In this document: piece by piece, positions 35,006-45,760 of the stretch
How the letters are laid out: each line of letters begins with the position of its first letter
Numbering within the stretch: position 1 is the first letter of the stretch
From: Odiellus spinosus
Taxonomy: Eukaryota > Arthropoda > Arachnida > Opiliones > Phalangiidae
NCBI GenBank assembly: GCA_963920705.1
Contig: OY987226.1
Span: forward strand, 7,876,501 to 7,940,500
Reading direction: 5' to 3'
DNA: 64,000 bases
Notes under the pieces: model-generated
Seen by the model: the letters and a program-made list of their open reading frames with translations, nothing else
What the model was told of the DNA's origin: nothing
Databases searched by the model: none
Translations under genes and position numbers: made by a program

Positions 35006-36653
35006 TGAAAAGGTTTAGGATATTTAAAGATATTGTTTTAAATAATACCTTCTTTGGAATGTGATTTATGGAAAAATACAATAGAAGTCACTTTATAAGC
35101 TTAAATTCTAGGGAGGTATTAAGATAGTGCAGAGAATACGGCTTGGATTAAAAACATATCTTCAAGGTTTTAAACAATCTAATTTTCGCTACTGGGATGA
35201 GCTATAGGCGATGACATCACTGTATTTTAGCTCCTGTTAAATGCTTATTTCTAAAGATGCTGAATATCTATACTTATTTGTATGTATAATTTTAGAATTT
35301 GGATCATTTGGAAATCAACAATTCCTGTTTATATATTATTATATAAAGTAATTAATTCACAAGGAGAAACTGCACTTGTAACTAATAAATTTCTTTATTT
35401 ATTGACCATGTTTCGAAGATAGTTTACTGATAATTAATGACCTGAGGATGAATCGATTGCTTCGGAATGTCGTGAATTAAATATAGAAATATATTATTTA
35501 AAGTACAGTGTCACATTGTGAAATAAATACTTTGAAACCTCCCTGAAACAAGAATAGGTATTTTAAAATAATGTGTCGAATTTTCACAGAAACTAGTTCT
35601 CTTAATGACGTAAGTAATCGTCATTTTCATTAATATTTAGCCCCTCTGATTATCTTTCTCGGCGCTATAGAGCCTAATTTTATCTTCTATACGTTTCATA
35701 AATTAATACTAAGAGTTTTATACGTGTTAAGTATGATTGGTTTGGAATTTCGAATATTTGTTTTATGTTCAATTCGTGACCAGTCCTGTTTCTGTTCGTG
35801 CGTTCACAAATATATAAATGGTTTAACACCATTTATTAGACCGAATAGCCTTTCTTCATTTAGACTTAATTTGATCATCATACTGATTTCTTGGATTTAG
35901 TTTTAGTTTGTGCAAAATTTCTCAAGAATGAGTTAGGATATTTTTGCCCTTAACCTTAATACGTTTTATATACGAGTCCCTTGCCTCTGTTGAATTTTTG
36001 CCTCTTTCGAAACAAGTCGAAGAAAAGAAAATGCTGTACATCCAAAGTCGAGTAAAACAATAGCGAGAAACGAGGACGAAAAATATCAAAAAAGGCCCTT
36101 TGTTCCAATAAATCAATAAGAAATGTATTTTTTATTTCCCTTTTTATCTCAACGAAAGTTATTGCGGGGAATAGAAGTGGGCTTTTTTTTTCTTCGAAGG
36201 AAGGTCCCACGGTCAAAGTTGCTCTCTTCCTACCCTGTATTTTACTATATGTAAATCGCGAAGTAGGTCATTGGGAGTGTCTCGAGTTTGAATTTTCCAA
36301 AAAAACCCTTTCCAACAAATGTTAAAAATACAAGAAGTAAAATGTGTGAAAAATGTAAAGTAGGATTATATATAGATAAGGTTTTGTTTTTCTTAGTATG
36401 ATATGACAAAGGGGTTGGATAACTTCGTTTCAGAGTCTACATTTAATCTAGGACAAAAAACAAATGGACATGTCTGAATAGGCAGAGACAAGGTTACTAA
36501 AGAGACGGGTTAAGCAGCCCTTACCGAAAAAAGTTAGTCTGATCTGAAGAGGTCCTCAAGAACACTACAAAAGTCTTTTTACATAATGGAAGACTTCCAC
36601 AAGACCTCTTAAAACCACATAAGACACCCGAAATACTTCCCAAGACCTCTTAA
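35006..36653. other. AT-rich non-coding DNA
   Basis: No supported gene is seen. Overlapping frames at 35922-36216 (-) are unrecognised. About 36545-36653 holds several loose copies of CAAGACCTCTTAA. Confidence 0.5.
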
Positions 36654-36842
36654 GGGAGACCTCTGTCAAGCCACGTGATTGTTCGGAATCTTGGCTTGAT
36701 TTCCAGGCGCATTCAATATGAATATGGCACCTCATACTTCTCCTGGCGTCATTTATTCAGAGCGTCAGTAAAATTAAAATGGCAGCGTTCTGGAAATCAA
36801 GTCCGGATACCGAACAGTATCACGTGGCATGGCAGAGTGTGC
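36654..36842. mobile_element. Hairpin MITE, probably TTAA-type
   Basis: Arms of about 45 bp pair: GCCACGTGATTGTTCGG, then GGCTTGATTTCCAG on the left, against CTGGAAATCAAGTCCGGATA, then CCGAACAGTATCACGTGGC on the right. TTAA occurs at 36650-36653 and 36843-36846. The outer 10 bp pair less well, so the exact ends are less certain than the hairpin itself. The open frame across it (36675-36917) is not taken as coding. Confidence 0.6.
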
Positions 36843-37884
36843 TTAACCTATCTCTTTACTATAACCTTGGGCAGAGACGATCCTAAGCCTTTTCTATCAG
36901 CAAACAACGCGGGCTGATGTTACTAACATAACCTCGTATGTGTCTGCCATGAGCTAGATAAAAGACTTCTTGTCAAACCCACTGAATCAGACCTGTAAAT
37001 GGGGATGATGAGCTCATGCGCAGTAATAGCCATGTTTCATCCCACTTTGCTTGTTTTATTCTGTAGTTGCCTACCTCCTTTGGAGGGGTCAAAATAAACG
37101 CAATAGGTCTATTTTAAAGATTGTTGATCAAGATATGTTGCGCTAAATAGTAAATACTCCTCTCAATCAGTCTTAACAATTAACGGGTAAGCCTCGTCTA
37201 CTTTCTAACTCACTGCAAAAGACCTTTTTTTTAGTTACCATTGTTTGCCACTAGGCTGCGCATATCAATGTCTATTTTCTCTCTACTTATTGAGATCGTC
37301 TTAGATTTAATCGGGGTTATTGATTAATGGATTCAGTAATCAAAATGAGGCTGTTACCATTATTTTCGAATGCCTCTGGATTATATTTTTAGTTTTATCG
37401 TATAACGCCATATTCAAATTTTATACCTCAAAATGAAAATAATTTATATGGAATTTATTTTTCCTCCAATTTCCTCTCTAGTATAGTTCCTCTTGTATAT
37501 TTCTGGCTAAGAGTCGTATCATCACTTATTATTGTTTTAGTCACACAACTGACCCTAATTTTAAATTTCCACCCCGTTAAAAAAATACAAATACTTAAAT
37601 TCATTCAAGAGAATCGAATTGTTTTCGTATACGATAATGACCGTAACCTTGTCGCAACACAATATCATAAGATTTTTTGAAAGTTTACTTAATACGAAGA
37701 GGCTGCACGATCTCGATTTTTGTTGTAGAAAAAGAAAACACGCATTTAGAAGACATCCTTAGTTTGAAAGATATCATGAAAATAAGGCCAGTCACGTTAT
37801 AATATGATCAGCACGATCGTGTTATTTCAATCAGGTTTACCAGTTGGGTGGGTTTCCTCCAATCCGGACTACTTAAACTATATA

Positions 37885-38295
37885 ACTACGTTTACACTAG
37901 CAACTTCGAAAGCGTTTTTTATAGCAAAGATTATATTTATCTCCATTACATAACACAGCAAATAAAAAAAATTCCATCCCAGATTTAAATCGTATATTGA
38001 AAACGAAATTGAATTCCGACTTCAATATAACTGGGTTCATACTACGCCTTGAAATCGATTTAAATCGAGTAGTGTGAATTGGAAACCGTCTTTTCTCGAA
38101 TCGATTTGATTCGATTTCTCGAAACTGCTTCGGGAACCAGTTTCGTATCGATTCGGTTTCAACAACCGATAGATCAAGCTCGATAAATCGATTTATAAAG
38201 ATAACGCGTGACGCTTAAAACGATTCCTGGCGATTTGAATATCGTTTGGATTCTACCGATTCAAATCGATTAAGAAATGCTAGTGTGACCGTAGC
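37885..38295. mobile_element. Inverted-repeat element with CTACGGTCACACTAGC termini
   Basis: CTACGTTTACACTAGCAACT (from 37886) faces ATGCTAGTGTGACCGTAG (to 38294). The interior is packed with ATCGATT, AAATCGA and TTCGAATCG motifs. It includes a small inner inverted pair, GTTCATACTACGCC and GAGTAGTGTGAATT, around a TCGATTTAAATCGA palindrome. No clear target duplication was read. It resembles hAT-like MITEs only by general design. Confidence 0.6.
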
Positions 38296-40959
38296 TTATT
38301 AGATTTAATTTTGGACTTGATCTAATTAGAAACATCAATCCAAAAAGTATATATGCATTTATTGCGCTCATTTTCCAAACAAATATAAGTGATTATACCT
38401 AGAATTTAAATAATCATGGGATTTATGAATGAATAGCATAATATTTAATTTCGATAATATTTTACTTTCAAACATGAATACTAAATTATTTAAATGTAAA
38501 TTAAATTTTGCTAATTCGTGAAATTTTTAAATCTCGCGTAAAGATTTGATTTCCATATAAAATTTTGATCTTTTTGTTTGAAAAGGAACTTTCAAAATCA
38601 TCCAAATTTAAAATAGAAATGAATAATATGGTGAACCCTTTCATGTCCCACTTGATATTTAATCCAACTTTATATTGAAGAGTTATTTTTTATTATTTTT
38701 CAGAATATCTTTCACAAAAGTATCCTATCCGTTTTTAAGTTCAGTCCTTTTAAATTGGCATTTCACCTTTGATCAAAATAGTTACTTCGTTGATTACAAC
38801 GATATATTTAATTAAAAATTACGCTAGTTTTCACCGACTGGATATTGTATATGTAAAAGGAAGTTGATTCGTTCCCTTTTCCAATGTTATAACACTCGGA
38901 ACCCAAGATGTACTATAAATAACGACGACCCTTTAATGCGGCGTGTTCCGCCTTTTCCTCGTTTTGATAACCCTTTTGAATAGGGTTTCCGCTCTAAAAC
39001 CCCAACATTAACTTCATGCCATAATACGCCAGCATGTTGTCAATCCCTTTTCGTGCTCTTTCTCGGTATATCACTCTGATAAAAAAAGTACTGTTTTTAA
39101 CGCGTGGAAGAGGATATTCCTATTGTTCCGAAGCCTGCTGGGGTTTAGTCTGTTTGATTCCGGGTTTCTGACACGCCTTGCAGCTTGCGGTGAAGCACCA
39201 AGGGTTACTTTATACTCCAATTCAACTCAACTTGATACCGTAAATAATGGCAGGGTAACCCGTTTTAGTCGGTCTTGAATTCTTCCTTGAGTTTGAGTTC
39301 TTTAGTATATGATATGATCGGAAACGGAGTACAGCTCGTAGAAGTTGCTCAATATCGTTATTACGTTGTAGTTTGTGTGGTAGGAATGAAATTGTTTTCC
39401 AACTTGATTTAGCGCTGAACTCTAAGGTTGAATCGTACGGTGTGGTTTTAGCCCTTCGATCAGGCTAGTGGGTTTTACTCTAATTACCAAAAAGACCCCG
39501 GGTGGGTTGCAATATTATCTCCGTACATCTGTCACCAGTCTGACAATACCGTTACTAACCAGGGTGGGTGGTGATTCTCTACTTGAAACAAAAGTGAATG
39601 CGGTTATGTTCGAGAGTAGATAAAAGGGTAGACGTAATCATGTCTAAGGTATTTCACTTCCACGTGACTTCTACTGTATTAAGCCTCCATGCTTGGATAA
39701 ACAATAAGGGGAAATGGAGAGTCGATGACGGTAGAAGAAAAGGACAGTAATCCAACATATTGTCGACGAACACCCCTTTGGCGCGCGAGCCGATGTCGAA
39801 ACATAATAAAGCAGACATCAGAATAAATCATTAGGAGAGAATGAAGGGCGGGAGTTTTGGGAGAGGACGGTTCAATCGCAATGTTTGGTCAAAACGCGAC
39901 GGGGCAGAGTTGAATCACGTGGTCGAAAAAAATGGTATACTGTACGTACTCGTGTCTGGGTAACTTGTTACATTCATTTGCAAGGTTAAGAAATTTAAAT
40001 ACTTCAAATTTCCTCGTCTCTAAACTGCTCCACAACCGAATTTAACTTAAAAATTAACACTGATAAACCATTTTCTACACTTCATTTTACTCCTAGTGAG
40101 GTTGTATACTGAAATCAATAGTTTTCGGTAAATTTAATGTGGAAAGAATTTCTTTTAAGTAAAATTTCTATTCAATTTAGAAAATTAGAATCCCTGGGAA
40201 AATGTTCCAACCGTCCCACAAATATTTAGTGCAGCCAAAACCGGTGATATATAAGTGTGATATCGTGACTTTCTAATTAGTACAATTAAGCAATCAGAAG
40301 AAGGATAAAATATAGTCCATTTCACTTTGAAGTTAACTGTCTTTGCTTAAAGTGCTAGGATCTTTGGGAAGATAACATTTTGTGCTAATCTATAGGTTAC
40401 GCGGTATCTCTGATTTAAATTTTTGTACTTGGAGATAAAGTAAACCAATAGCTTTAAACAGGCTGAAAATTGGAGGTGTAAATATACCACTCTGAATTAC
40501 AACCTTAGAATGAGCTAAATTCCATAGAAAAAAACTGTTTTCCAATGAGTGTAAGGGTGCTTTTAGTATTTATATGTAAAGTTTAGTTAAGTATGAATTT
40601 AAGTCAAATATAAAATATAATCAATCGAATCAAACCCAACGAACTCTAGTCTTCAACAGTAGAGATTATGCAATATATTTACATGTAGCTCTCGCCATCT
40701 GGTGACGTTTTTAAGAAATACAATCGAGATATCACTAGTGAAGGCTGAAATACGCAATATGATTGGTCCGAATTTTCCCTACGCTGAAATTCCAACCTAA
40801 CACAACTTGAAAATTTAAATTAACCGCTAAAATATTGGGTGAAGATTCTGAAAATAAATTCAAAAGTTGTACCAATTTTGGCTCTTAGCTTCCCTTTTAA
40901 TAAAAAATGTCCCGGGCTTTATTGGCGGCGCGAAACGCGAGGCCTAGGCTATTATTCCC
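38296..40959. other. Non-coding DNA, no supported gene
   Basis: This is AT-rich with some mixed-composition patches (39100-39900) but no frame of note. A CTCF-like motif lies at 40692-40705 on the minus strand. Confidence 0.5.
40692..40705 (-). promoter_or_regulatory. CTCF-like motif
   Basis: Read on the minus strand, TCACCAGATGGCGA fits the CTCF core CCASYAGRKGGCRS at 12 of 14 positions. It lies 259 bp left of the THAP element. Matches of this quality occur by chance, so binding is inference. Confidence 0.3.
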
Positions 40960-41024
40960 TATAGGGAGTCAGCACTTAGGGACCCAAAAAAAAATATCAT
41001 ACGTCATAAGCTGAGAGTATAGTA

Positions 41025-41038
41025 GCGCCATCTAGTTA
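41025..41038 (-). promoter_or_regulatory. CTCF-like motif in the left arm of the THAP element
   Basis: On the minus strand TAACTAGATGGCGC fits the CTCF core at 12 of 14 positions, including the AGRTGGCGC core reported for insect CTCF. It mirrors the site at 41632-41645. Confidence 0.35.
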
Positions 41039-41310
41039 GATTTACTTAAGACAACGGCGCCAGTCTGCTAAATTTTGAATTTTTTTAGGCCGCCATTTTG
41101 ATGGAGCGTCGTGATTACTGAGGCTGCTAATTTAGATGTTAAGCAGTGCAAACTAAGTTATTTTGAAACCTTAAATGAAGACATTAAAAAAAGATACAGA
41201 GAAAAAATAAGTTTTATAAATATTTTATGTTGATCATAAAGTTTTGAAGGTGCACCTAAAGTTTATCCATTTAATAACAATGTTTATATAACATATATTT
41301 ATTAATTTAC

Positions 41311-41521
41311 CTGAGATAAAATGTTTAGAACAAATTCTGGTATACTGTGTTATTAAATCTGGTCCAAGGCTTAGCTTTCTGAGCCACAGATGACGTCGTT
41401 TCCGAGATAACTCTTGGCATTTCGTACCTTGATTGTTTATCACACACGGTATTCTAAAGAAACTAAGCTTCTCTTTCGTGCTAATGCTTTTACAGCTTCT
41501 TAAACAACACACCCTAACCAT
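41311..41521 (-). CDS. THAP-domain zinc-finger exon (first exon, partial gene)
   Basis: The exon starts at the ATG (41519-41521) and runs 70 codons to a splice donor, CAG followed by GTAAAT, at 41305-41310. The product is a nearly complete THAP domain, a C2CH zinc-binding, sequence-specific DNA-binding module. Visible landmarks are C5 or C6 and C10, then LSFFRIP at 19-25 (the FxxFP position), RKRRHLWLRKL at 40-50 with the invariant W46, and C64-x2-H67-F68 in TRICSKHFIS. The domain's end (usually AVPTxF) is missing and would need a second exon. A possible acceptor at 41170-41171 leads to a stop after five more codons, so any product from this locus would be THAP-only and truncated. Unlike most THAP proteins it begins MV, not MP. 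It may be a transposase or a domesticated gene. Confidence 0.75.
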
Positions 41522-41631
41522 TCCTTAACCTCTGGTCATGCACTGCCGAGTTATTCTTTTCTTTACCAAGGGTCCAAGATGGCGTAAAGCTGGGCGGTGG
41601 GGGGAGTAAGGGAAAAAATGTATATTTTTGT

Positions 41632-41645
41632 CTACTAGGTGGCGC
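41632..41645 (+). promoter_or_regulatory. CTCF-like motif in the right arm of the THAP element
   Basis: CTACTAGGTGGCGC matches the CTCF core CCASYAGRKGGCRS at 13 of 14 positions. It points in the opposite direction to the site at 41025-41038, so the two sites diverge from the element's interior. Confidence 0.4.
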
Positions 41646-41716
41646 TTTGAATTGCCCCGCGAAAGTAAGTTTCAAATAACGTGACGTCACTACCAGATCT
41701 CTGCTGACTCCCTATA

Positions 41717-43333
41717 GGTATATCGATTTGGGAAGTATATAGGTTGTCAGCGCGGTGGTGTACCAAATGATAATCGCCACGGAATCCTCTCCTTCGTTTC
41801 CTTTCATTTTCTCTATTTTAAAACCGGAATCGGAGAGGGATCTAAAAAAGATTATCACCCCGAAAATTAATGCTTCTGCAGATCTCGGACTCTATAATGT
41901 ATATAGTTTATTCCAACTAGATTTGTCAGCGCTTGCAAAGCTACGCCATCCCTTATTTCCATGATTTGTTTACTTTAAGGAAAAGTCTCCTAGAGTTTAG
42001 AGTTTCGTTAAAATTCATCAAGTTATTGAAGAATAATTCATTGTCAGCTAGCTACCCTTGCCAATTTTCTTATTTAAGGGTCTCAACTCTAATAGTTTTT
42101 ATGGTCCCAAATTTGTAGGCTCTGGGTGCTGGGCCATTGTGCCCTCACTGACCCCCTTAGACTCAAGCTGGACCAACTTCCCGGGTCTAATCGACGCGAT
42201 TATTTCAATTCGATGGCGCTTCCAATCAAATCATTCTTTTTAAAATTTAAATCAATTTCTTTAGATCGCGCGATCTAATTGGGTTATCCATTTTGATAGG
42301 CATAATTCAATAAAGATGATTCGAACGTGAACCGAAATTAGCTTAAATAGACTTAAAATAAATATTCCCTATTGACGTCAATGGCGTGCAGATAAGCCTT
42401 ATATTCTTTGAATATGAAAGTATATACAGTGTAAATGCATTGCATATCACTGATAAAATATGCGTGCATATGCCAGTTCCTGTTCTTATAGTATATGCCT
42501 AATTATTTTATCGTGATAGTCTTTAGAAGTAATATCAAATATTACAAATTTTTTTCTGATTTCAAAAATATATTAATGAACAATGATATTTTTTAACATC
42601 AGTTTTGTGTTCAGAGTGATCAATACTGTTCACATTACAGACAATTCTTTTCAAAATTTTATTCAACCCTTCAAGTAAACTTTAAAAATTATAAGTATTA
42701 TTATTTGATCGATTTTGATATTGGTCTTCTAGCTTGCATCGACATCTATTAGATAGCAATACGTTGTTAATAAGACTATTCCTTTAAGATATCAAATGAT
42801 CCTAGCTTCGCGCGTACTGACCAATCAAGGTGGAATATACGCTACGCGTAGACATCGGTAACCCCCTTTTTTATCGTATACTTTTCAACTTCATTTGGGT
42901 GTCCGAGGGAATAATCGTTAAGGGAGAAAATGAGGGGAGAAAGATACTGTTTGTTCGGTTTATTTCTGGCAACGGGTATCAAGGTATAATAATTAAATTT
43001 TGTACCACCCCGCCTTACCGTTTTCCCCCCGTTTCTGGAGCATTGCTTCATTTAATGGAATTAAAAGGAATGATCTGGTAGTTTTGTCTATCTTGAATTT
43101 CCTTTTGGCAATCCTTCCTCGCTCGCTGATTCGAATTTTAAGCAGGAAATGCGCCACTTTGAACTCTTTCTTTCTTCCTTTTCTATGTATACTTAATCTT
43201 CTTAATTCACGCCCGGGAAATCTTCATTATTTTATTTATACGCTTTGTTAATATACATAGAATATTAGATAAAGTGTGTATCACGTTACTGTTTTATATC
43301 TAAGTGATTTTTCAAAGAGAAAGTGAAATGGTC
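41717..43333. other. Non-coding DNA, no supported gene
   Basis: Several short frames overlap on both strands (41755-42243 on +, 42830-43251 on both), but none shows a domain, splice context or codon bias that sets it apart. Confidence 0.45.
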
Positions 43334-43340
43334 ATGGTGG

Positions 43341-43631
43341 CAAGAAGGATCAGACAAGGAGAGGAAAACTGGAGACGGCGCAGTCCCTACTGCGTCGGCC
43401 TAAACTCCCACTCTGGGGGAACGGGGGTAGAGATGTTTCGTGGTAAAATGTTGTCACGTGGGTAAAACGGATCCTTTATCAGCTTCGTAGTAGCCAACGA
43501 CGCTAGTGACCACGTTACAACAGTTTACCTCGAGAATTTCCTATCCCCCTTTCCACCCGAGTGGGAGGTTGGCTCTTCTCTCTCTAACTCAACGCAGCCC
43601 TACTTTTCCTCTCCTTGTCTGATCCTTCTTG
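43341..43631. mobile_element. Fold-back MITE with perfect 28-bp termini and 7-bp duplication
   Basis: Termini of 28 bp starting CAAGAAGGATCAGACAAGG are perfectly inverted. ATGGTGG flanks both sides directly (43334-43340 and 43632-43638). The inner sequence also pairs across most of its length (CTCCCACTC..., GTGGTAAAATGTTGT versus ACAACAGTTTACCTC). Identical ends suggest recent insertion. Termini in CA...TG with a duplication of 7 bp come closest to hAT-type elements, which usually make 8 bp. Confidence 0.85.
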
Positions 43632-43652
43632 ATGGTGGTTAATTAACTTTAA

Positions 43653-43964
43653 AGGGAAATTGCAACCTCACAACAAGTGATTTTTTTATCGATTAATGGA
43701 GATCCTGATTTCCTCGCGTGTAAGGTCTAGCGACCAATGATCAAAGGCCCATCGTTCTCGTGAGATCTAAACGAGACTTACAATCGCGTTCGATTGGTCG
43801 CTTGACCTTATACGCGAGGAAATCAAGATCTCCATGAATCCCGCTAAGACTATTTTCCGGGTAGGTTTAATATTTGTTCGTAAATTTTTTCACTAGTGGA
43901 CTAGGCATATTTTAACTATAAGGAAGCTATAAAAAATCAATTGTTGTTAGGTTGTATTCTCCCT
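43653..43964. mobile_element. TTAA-flanked palindromic MITE, 312 bp
   Basis: TTAA flanks both ends (43649-43652 and 43965-43968). It starts AGGGAAATTGCAACCTCACA and ends TTAGGTTGTATTCTCCCT. The centre is the same long palindrome (CTCGCGTGTAAGGTCTAGCG, then ACCAAT) as in the element at 10711-12274. It lacks in its left arm about 100 bp that the right arm keeps (GAATCCCGCTAAGACTATTT and following). It lies only 14 bp from the neighbouring MITE's duplication. Confidence 0.85.
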
Positions 43965-43968
43965 TTAA

Positions 43969-45440
43969 TTGAGAATCAAAAAACAAATATATGATTAAAC
44001 TAAAAAAATTACGATTCTTTCTAATTTTTTGATTTTACTCATTTGACAACAACGACTTATCATTGTTACTCGTGAAAATTCTAAACTGCTAGCTTTAATT
44101 CCGAGTTATAATTAATGTTTCATTATTCAAAATATTTAGTACCGAGATGTAAACTAAATTTTATTGTCTATAATTTCTAATCCTTTTATTGTATCAGCTG
44201 TATGAATAGAAAGTACTTTCCCAGTCCAGTTTATTTTTGAATTTTATATTCAAAAGATATTCTCGTTGATTGACAAAAACGTATTAAGTTCTGTAGAGCG
44301 TAACGTTTTAGATAGTTCTTATATTGGCATAGATAAATTCTATATTCTTGCTGGACCACACCAAGTTTTAGACTCAATAACATTGTCCAAACAAATATTG
44401 AAAATGAAATTGCAAAACTGACAACGAGATGGATGGATTCCCTTTTTTATTTTTTTTTTACCCTAAACAGACTCTCCAGGTTACGCGAGATAACAGCTCG
44501 ATAAATGTTTTATTTTTCCAAAATAACTCCTATTGCGAATTAGAAATTATTTTCGCTACTTTTTACACTATTGAGGTATAAGTTGTGTATCCTATCGCTT
44601 TAGCTTCATCAGAAATATAATTTCAGACTCTATTTTAAAACAACATTAAATACAACATTGTTTGAACGTTCTAAACGAAGCGTTTCCTAAAAGTTTGTTT
44701 TTTAGTGAGTCAAGTTTTTTCTCTGAGTCAAGAACTCACTCTTAGTAATAACATGAGAATCCAGCGTAAGCCTCTTGTACTTAGAACTATTACCAATGGA
44801 CACGTATCAAAACCAGCGTTCTCTAACGGCAAACAGTGGAAAAACCACTTTTGGTTTTGCAAAGCACGAAATGAATTTTATAATTTTATATTTTGCTCAG
44901 ATAGGAAGTTTTGAAGTGTTCATTGTTTGATAATGAGTCCTCACAAAAATTCTAAAACCTTTGACCCCAGGGGCACCTTATTTGAGCTACGTTCACATAG
45001 ACCCCTTCAAACCACATTTTGAAAACCATTTCGAATGTTACACTCCACTTTTCAAGCTAATAATAACTTTGTTGACCGAGGAGTTGACCCCAAAATTTTC
45101 CATTTTGACCTTTCCAAAAAGATGTAAAAACGGTTCAAATTCTCTAGTGTAAACTTCGCTTTGGTTAAATTGTACCAAACTTAACGGTTTAATATTGAAC
45201 ACAGGTTTATTGATCCTTTTTAATTAGAGATATTTCAAATCTGAACACCCATTGAACCTTTTTCATTTACATTGTAGTTTTAAAACTATGCACCATATCG
45301 ACCTCACCTTCAATTATTGCAATTATTTTACTAAACCGCGAAGCCACGTGAAAGATTACGTAAGTTCGATTAGCAATGCAAATCTCAATGCTCTTTGTTG
45401 ATAAAATAACCAAGTCCTAGTACAATTAACGAAGTTGAAA
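43969..45440. other. AT-rich non-coding DNA
   Basis: No supported gene is seen. At 44958-45090, TTGACCCC and related short motifs recur on both strands without a fixed period. The frames at 44705-44914 and 44961-45152 (+) are unrecognised. Confidence 0.45.
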
Positions 45441-45760
45441 TTTTCCCACTTTGAACTTTCAAACCGTGGCGACGGCTGCTCGCGATAACGCAATCATTGT
45501 AGTTGTACAAGCGTAATAATAATCAAGAAACCTTCCGTAATATCGTCTCCGTTTGGAGCGTCTCGGCCGATAGTTAGGATGTCTAAAATTTATTCCCGTC
45601 AGCGAATCTAGTTTCATTAATTCACGTAGCGTGGAGGTCTGGCGGCTAGCTTTGCTGTGGCGGCGCGTTATTAGCGACGTTGTCCAAATAACTTTGTTAA
45701 TAACGCGACAGAAAATGTCAAAATACCTTTGACGCGCAAGATTTAATAGGAAACGTGATT
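45440..45760. promoter_or_regulatory. CpG-rich patch with an inverted CGCGTTATTA pair
   Basis: The patch is richer in CpG than its flanks. CGCGTTATTA (45664-45673) faces TAATAACGCG (45698-45707) as a perfect inverted pair across 24 bp. ATTA cores are homeodomain-type. A conserved non-coding element is possible but untested. Confidence 0.2.

Larger units (their letters stand above)
40964..41712. mobile_element. Inverted-terminus element carrying a THAP exon
   Basis: The termini are GGGAGTCAGCA (40964-40974) and TGCTGACTCCC (41702-41712). TATA flanks both sides (40960-40963 and 41713-41716), a possible 4-bp target duplication. Imperfect inverted similarity continues about 150 bp inward: TAGCGCCATCTAGT on the left mirrors ACTAGGTGGCGC on the right, and GCCGCCATTTTG mirrors CCAAGATGGCG. 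Between the arms is a minus-strand THAP exon. THAP domains are DNA-binding modules of P-element and Kolobok transposases and of domesticated proteins. The element is too short for a transposase, so it is a deletion derivative or a captured exon. Confidence 0.65.

Noticed and set aside
36675-36917. 80-codon plus-strand frame
   Set aside because: Most of it lies across the hairpin MITE at 36654-36842, so it is a by-product of that element.
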